From: Amoebidium appalachense
Lineage: Eukaryota; Ichthyosporea
NCBI GenBank assembly: GCA_963693365.1
Contig: CAVNZM010000004.1
Span: 11,594,001-11,658,000, forward strand
Direction of reading: 5' to 3'
DNA: 64,000 bases
Under the pieces are notes generated by a model. The model was not told the origin of the DNA. It worked only from the letters and a program-made list of their open reading frames with translations, and did not search any database. Of the stretch, positions 29,880 through 64,000 are shown piece by piece (the first letter of the stretch is position 1; every line of letters begins with the position of its first letter). A program made the position numbers and the translations under genes.

Positions 29880-31017
29880 TGAATGCGTCAAAAAGTACGA
29901 AGTACACAAGAACAAACGGATAACACGATGCAGAATGCAAGCCATACATAAAGATAGGGGGGAGGGTGCAGCATGAAAGACACCACCAGACGAACAAACA
30001 TGCCGAGACATAATGTACGTTGGGGAGTGCATACCTCTTTGACTCGCCTTCGTAACTGGATGGACCCAGACGAAGCACCCCGGGCTGGCCCTATCAATCC
30101 AACCCCACATGTGAGAAATCATGCAAGTGTGAATGTTTTTCTCTCATACTACCATGTTGCACGTGCTGTGACTTCATGCCAACCTTACAAACATAACATG
30201 AACACAGCCGATGTTGGGCAGGCAGAGGTGTTTCTGTTCACGTTGATGCAACACATGCATGATGCCAGTTTCCCTCTCTCTCTGTCGTTTTGTTTGATGT
30301 TTTTAAAGTGCATGGCCCAATCGGTATTGTGAGTGCCCTGTGCCACAGGGCAGAAGCACAGCATGATGGAATGCCGGGCAGGCAAAAGCTCTGCAGTCAC
30401 ACTAAAAACAACATATGTTGCTCTCTTCTTATGTCCCTTTATGCACATCCCCCCCCCCCCCCCCCCCCCCATCCCCCTCCCTCCCTCCCCTCCCTCCCCC
30501 CCCAACCCGTTCTCCCTTCCATTTCACTTCCCCACCCTCCCCCCCCCCTTTTTCCTCCTGCCCTTTCGGCCCCATCATAATCCCTTTTATTTGGTGTTCC
30601 CTCTCTCTTCTTTTTGGCAAGGAAAAAAGGTGGGGTAGAGGAGGGGGGCGGGTGTGGGGTGTGGGGAATAGGGGTGGGGTTGGGGGAGGGGAGGGGAGGG
30701 GGGGGGGGGGGGGGGAGAGGGGAAGGGGGGGGGGGGGGAGAGGAAAGGGGGGGGGGGGGGGGGGAGAGGAAGGGGGGGGGGGGGGGAGGGGGGGGCTTGT
30801 TCACTAGGAATTTAAATTTCATCTTATATCCTGATGAAAGCTTCTAATAAGAGTAGAGTACTTGCACCTACTCTTACAAGCATGCTTTCCTATTCTTAGA
30901 GTTCTATAGTAAAAAATTTTTCATTACATTTAAGATTTTTATTAAATCCATAAATTCAAATTTATGATTTGCTAAATTTCCAAAATTTTGATTTTGACGA
31001 TTTTCTGGATTTAGGAT
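26777..31017. other. spacer between convergent EGF-tyrosinase and UPF2 genes
   Basis: About 4.2 kb. 26777-28000 and 28250-29400 are mostly unique sequence with short CA tracts (26840-26868, 27310-27333) and poly(C) or poly(G) runs; 29446-29560 is (CTTT)n, T run and G run; 29815-29877 is GT then about 50 G, directly followed by a truncated SINE-like copy; 30450-30795 is C- then G-rich; 30890-31020 is AT-rich. The longest plausible frame in unique sequence (29140-29373) has no family resemblance. I see no gene. Confidence 0.6.
29878..29954 (-). mobile_element. SINE-like element, 3'-end fragment (copy 1)
   Basis: A 77-bp segment beginning TTTGAATGCGTC directly after a long G run (plus strand), that is, ending in poly(C) in the element's sense direction on the minus strand. 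It is identical base for base to the corresponding parts of the copies at 33604 and 49672. Only the poly(C)-side end is present, as expected of a 5'-truncated retrotransposed copy. Confidence 0.75.
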
Positions 31018-31067
31018 TTTTATTTTCATCTTATATCCTGACGGAACCTTGGAATAAGAGTAGAGTA
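30818..31067. repeat. direct repeat pair flanking the UPF2 3' end, with hairpin
   Basis: A 43-bp segment (TTTCATCTTATATCCTGA, then AATAAGAGTAGAGTA) occurs at 30818-30860 and, with about six differences, at 31025-31067. The left copy is followed by CTACTCTT, which can pair with AAGAGTAG in the copy (stem 8 bp, loop about 12 nt). Between them lies an AT-rich block. The right copy spans the presumed UPF2 3'UTR. Confidence 0.7.
31018..31023 (-). terminator. AATAAA polyadenylation signal of UPF2
   Basis: TTTATT on the plus strand reads AATAAA on the UPF2 sense strand, 52 bp past the stop codon at 31075-31077. A second AATAAA lies at 30938-30943. Their place supports the transcript ending just after this stop. 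Confidence 0.55.
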
Positions 31068-31074
31068 GAGAGAA

Positions 31075-59924
<28,850 letters not shown>

Positions 59925-60484
59925 CTGTGGCCAGGACCTATCAGGGGCAAGCAGGTACAGCCCTGCTACTTGTGGTAATATTGAGAGCCGAAAGTATCGG
60001 TTTCGATTTCGCCAGGCACCAACTCATGATGGTACTTTTATCCGGCCGGCAGTTGGCCAACCTGCTCGCCTCCATTCCCCTCCCAGCCCCCTTCCTCCCC
60101 CTCCCCTCCTCCCCCCTCCCCCCCCCCCCCCCCCCCCAAAAAAAAAAAAAAAAAAAAAAACACCACACCCACACACACACACACGCACCACATAAACCTG
60201 CTCCATAACCTCCCCTCCGGCCCCGCTCCCGCCCTCACCTTCAAATAATGGGCTATGATGACGATGTTATTAGACAAAGCAATAAAAAACATAGGATATT
60301 CATCCCATCCAACTCAACTCCACCCCTGCTCACATTTTCCCCTTCCCGCTTGTTCTTCTCTCCCTCTCCCACTCCCTCCATGTCTATCTCCCCCCCCTCA
60401 CTCGCTCTCTTTCCCCTCACCGCCCCCTCCCCACCTCTCTCTCTCCCTCTCCCCCCCCCCTCCCCCCCCTCCCCCTTTTTCTCT

Positions 60485-60574
<90 letters not shown>

Positions 60575-62043
60575 CCCCCCTCCCTCCCTCCCTCCCTCCC
60601 TCCCTCCTTCCCCCCCTCTCCCTCCCTCGTTCAGCAAACACCGCCGCCTGTCTTTTCGCCGGCGCGCTTTCATCACAAAGCCGTCGCTCTCTCCCTCCAG
60701 CTGCAGCTTTTAGGTCGTCACAGAATGGCCCACAGCCCCCTTTCGCCCACCTACCATTAATCAACTCCCGCCAACCTCAAGTGTCCCACGGTCCTATAAC
60801 CACTAATCCTACTACCTAGAATATACGTGATGGTTACCCCACCCACCACACTCCTCTGCATGTGTTCGTCACAGAATGTCTCACAACCCCCTTTCTCACA
60901 TCTATCCATCCCCTGAACACCCCAACAACCCCACATCCCTATAACCACGCCTCCTGCTGGCAAATGTCTGCTTGTAAACCTACCACTGCTCATGTTTGCG
61001 CACGATGCTCTCGTAGCTCAAAAACCTTCATATAGCCTCATATATGTAGATTCTCGAATTCCTGAACCGTTCCGTGTGCTAGCCACTGGGTCCAACGTGC
61101 ACATCAGTCTCGGTCGGACTTGCTCAGCCTGAGTTGTTCAACCCAAGCGCGCGCTGCATTCTTCATGGATTGTTTGCGTAAACGTTATCCAGTCAGAAAT
61201 CGCCTGCCTTTTCGCGGTTACATTCCACCGTCATCTCCCAGATTCCATGTATGTACACTCCAACTGTACAGTGTCACGGCCCTCTGAAGTGTACACCAAG
61301 TTCGTAGCTGTGCAATTATTGATTGGCAGTGTCAGTACTGACCTGCTGCATATGTTTTGAAATAAAAATGAAACAAAATCAAAGCGTACAATACCAAAAA
61401 CACCGAAAAGTTAAAAACAAAAAGTGCACACCAACATCAAGCGAAAACCCGGGAGACCAAGTAGGACGATCAGGATCTGCGTTCACTGATTGGTCCCAAC
61501 AGGCTGACGTCCTGGGGCACGGGTAGAGGTGGGCAAAACTCATCAACGGTGGGTTAGGAAATGTTGTTGTTTTTCAAAGTTCAATTGGAAAGCTTCTATA
61601 AAGCAGCTTACATATTACCTATTTTTTTGAATGGCTGAGAAGAAAAAGTGTGAGAAGAGTTACGCTATGTAATCTGATAGAAATACAGTGTGTTTATACT
61701 GGCCCTGTGATATTCTTTATTGGATTTGCCGCGCTCCTGCAAGCTTGGGCTTTCACAGGTATATAAAGGCTGACATTTAAATCACTTGTCACATCACACA
61801 CCACACACATGAAACGACAGTCATGTGCACACCATAATAAACTCTTTCCGCCTAGCTGTGTCTGTAAAAGCGACATACATGTAAAATTCTTCTCTTGCTT
61901 CATCTCTTTCTTTGTTTTTTTCTTGATTACCTTTTCAACCATAGTATCTGGAAGGGAAGCCGGGTATTACAAGGTTGTTCTTATCGCCAGTTTGATGCCC
62001 TACGGGCACCTACATCCGAATTTGTTTCTCACACCCTGCAAAC
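59925..62043. other. divergent spacer between UPF2 and the oxidoreductase gene
   Basis: About 2.1 kb. 60110-60160 is a C run then A21; 60440-60600 is C-rich and (CT)n. 60640-60720 is GC-rich and could hold the UPF2 first exon or promoter. 60770-62043 is unique, with CCAAT-type motifs (ATTGG at 61323 and 61490) and a TATA box (separate entry). No further gene is recognised. Confidence 0.55.
61760..61769 (+). promoter_or_regulatory. TATA box upstream of the oxidoreductase gene
   Basis: TATATAAAGG is a strong TATA match, 275 bp upstream of the ATG at 62044 and in its orientation. The distance suggests a 5'UTR of about 250 nt or a 5'UTR intron; CCATAG at 61940 could be an acceptor. The motif is seen; its use is inferred. 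Confidence 0.5.
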
Positions 62044-62646
62044 ATGGCCCATACACACAAAGCCAAGCCTAATCTCACTCTTCCCTCAGCCCCAACCACT
62101 CTCCCCATCGACCGAGACTACATCCCCTCTGACCCTCCTCCAGTTTCCACCCCCACCGTTACCAGCCTGCCACCCACCCCTGCCTGGGCCCAACATGTTG
62201 ACTTCGGTGTGGAGTGGGAGAACAACCCACCCTCCCCCCCTGCCTCTCCCATGATCCCATCCCGTACTCTACGCATAGGCTTCATCGGTGCGGGGGGCAT
62301 CAACTTTGGTGGGGCGGAGGGGCCGTGGGACCATGCAAGTCGTCTGGAGCGAGTGCCCGAGGTGGAGTTTTCTGCTGTGGTGGATCTGAACTTGGCATTG
62401 GCGCAGAAACGCATTGACGAGAGACGTGACCCGGCACGTGTGATGAACGGTGTGACTATGGAGACTACTTCTCGCTGGTCGAACACTCAGGTAATGAGGA
62501 TCCTAACTAACCCTCTTTTTTTGGTTTGCTTGTATGGATTTTATTTGCACGCGATTGGCCAACTGTCCTGTACGATCATCCGGGGTTAATTGTTTTTCCC
62601 CCAATTCACATCGTTCAGAGGTGAGGGCGCCGGAAGGGGAGGTTGG

Positions 62647-62683
<37 letters not shown>

Positions 62684-63146
62684 CTCGTGAGGGATGTTAT
62701 GTTTTTGTTTTTTGTCTTTTGTTTTTCACTGAGTGAAAGAATTATTTTGTGGGGGGAGGGGGGGGGGGGGGGGGGGGGTTAAACACGATTTTTCTTTCAA
62801 ATGGACCCTTGTTAGGGGGGAGGGGGGGGGGGGGGGAGGGAGGGGGGTAAACACGATTTTTCTTTCAAATAAACCCTTGTTAGGCTCTGGTGCCCTCTAC
62901 CCCCCTACCCCTTCTCCCTTGTATCTCACTCCGTCTCCCCCCCCCCCCCCCCCCCCCCACACACACACACCCGTGCCTTCACATTCGCAGCTTTCCCCCT
63001 TTATTGAGTTTGGTAAAGATAATGCCCCGTTCGCCCACCTGGTTCTCACATCTTCTCAAGTGCTCTTTTCGTTTCCTTTCTTTCTGAACGTTTCCAGTCC
63101 AGGTTTTTGGTCTCCCCCCCCCCCCCCCCCCCCCCCCCCTTTTTTT

Positions 63147-63185
<39 letters not shown>

Positions 63186-64000
63186 AGATGTGCAAGAGTT
63201 GTGTTTTGACTCAAATATCATTTCCTTTCGTTTGTTTTTGTGTATGTGTGCCTGTGTGTGCGAGTGTGTGGAAGGGCCCATGAGCGTCTTTGTATGCTTT
63301 GCATGTGCACGGACGGTGCTCGTGCCTGTGCATGTGCCGCTGCAAATGTGGCGTGCGAGTGCTTGGTTGCATGCATGTGTGCGCGTTTGTGTGTGCTTAG
63401 TTCAATTGCTTACCGCCAATTACATACACCACGTACACAGGCGTTCTCCAACTACATCGACATGCTCAACTCACCCGCCTGCCCCGATGCCGTTTTCATC
63501 GGTCTTCCTCCCGCTTTCCACGGTGCTCTGACCGGTCCTGCAGCCGTGGAACTCGAGTGTGCGCGGAGGGGTGTCCACGTTTTCGTCGAAAAACCCATCA
63601 GTATTCGTCCTGTGGATGAAGTTGAAGCACTTGAGGGGGAACTTCGCAGACTGCAAACTGAAAAGGGGGTGATTGTAGGTGTGGGCTACATGCTTCGCTA
63701 CTCCCCAGCCGTGGACACTGCTGTGCAGATTCTCAAGGAGGAGAGAGTCCAACCATCTGCAATTTTGGCGCGATACAACTGCGCGTACAGCAACATCTCC
63801 AAGTCTGATTGGTGGGATCTGCGCCGATCGGGTGGGCCGGTGGTAGAGCAGGCCACACATTTTGTCGATCTGATGCGTCTGTTTGGTGGCCAGGTGGACG
63901 TGGAGTCTGTGCAGAGTATGTGTGTGGGCCCTGCCTCGGACCTGGGCAAACTCACAGACGTGCCTGCTGCCCCTGGTGGTGAGCACAATGTGGCCCCTGA
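62044..64000 (+). CDS. Gfo/Idh/MocA-family NAD(P)-dependent oxidoreductase (3'-partial)
   Basis: Exons 62044-62490 and 63441-64000 (phase 0 junction, GT-AG) give 335 residues before the window ends. An unusual proline-rich leader (1-75) precedes the Rossmann start RIGFIGAGGINFGG (77-89), the GxGxxG-type dinucleotide loop. Then come VVDLN, the DAVFIGLPP strand, and VEKP (198-201; the Lys-Pro of the family's EKP motif). The second domain has the signature SGGPVVEQATHFVDLMR with catalytic-type H289 and D292. Substrate (sugar, inositol or dihydrodiol) cannot be assigned. The ATG at 62044 is the first in frame and lies downstream of a TATA box. The long leader before the Rossmann fold is odd for the family and may be a targeting or linker segment. 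Confidence 0.9.
62641..63185 (+). repeat. poly(G) tracts and 70-bp duplication in the oxidoreductase intron
   Basis: Intron 62491-63440: G runs at 62646-62682, 62756-62778 and 62823-62847. TAAACACGATTTTTCTTTCAAAT plus ACCCTTGTTAG is present twice (62779-62815 and 62848-62884), each copy preceded by a G run (period about 69 bp). Then poly(C) at 62938-62958, and C, T8 and G runs at 63115-63183. Confidence 0.9.

Noticed and set aside
60398-60764. UPF2 initiator exon at 60640-60676 (MKARRRKDRRR on the minus strand)
   Set aside because: Attractive charged sequence, but its only near donor leaves phase 2 whereas the acceptor at 59924 needs phase 1; kept open, not annotated.

Overview
This window is nuclear DNA from an intron-rich eukaryote. 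It holds five protein genes with GT-AG (rarely GC-AG) introns, one Pol III tRNA gene, and very dense (CA)n, (CT)n and poly(G)/poly(C) tracts in nearly every intron and spacer. Calcium-binding EGF domains, a C-terminal-type PDE catalytic domain and a UPF2 that aligns along its whole length with the animal protein point to the holozoan side of eukaryotes (an early-branching animal or a unicellular relative such as an ichthyosporean). That placement is inference; no rRNA or organelle marker is present.

Layout. (1) 82-5802 (+): 3' part of a cyclic-nucleotide phosphodiesterase gene; its 5' part lies outside the window. (2) 7430-17757 (+): a four-exon gene for a 1,661-residue protein with an MSP-like N-terminus, long charged and R/E-rich segments, one C2H2 finger and an unrecognised alpha/beta C-terminal region. 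(3) 17758-22289: spacer with GT minisatellites, then about 2.5 kb of unique sequence. (4) 22290-26776 (+): a six-exon secreted EGF-tyrosinase of 818 residues. (5) 26777-31074: spacer between convergent genes. (6) 31075-59924 (-): the nonsense-mediated-decay scaffold UPF2 in at least 44 coding exons over 29 kb, which I rebuilt exon by exon with every junction in frame (about 1,269 residues; only the initiator exon is unresolved). A tRNA-Asn(GTT) gene sits inside its penultimate-but-one intron (the intron between exons 42 and 43) on the same strand. (7) 62044-64000 (+): the start of a Gfo/Idh/MocA oxidoreductase gene, divergent from UPF2 and preceded by a TATA box; it runs off the end.

The genes have no evident pathway in common. 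The most notable non-genic signals are a tRNA-derived SINE-like family whose sense strand ends in poly(C), with truncated and near-identical copies in UPF2 introns and nearby spacer, and a consistent placement of poly(C) or (GT)n directly after 5' splice sites and of (CA)n directly before 3' splice sites. Nearly all of the very long open frames in the window are artefacts of simple repeats. I found no prokaryotic-type defence or mobile system here.
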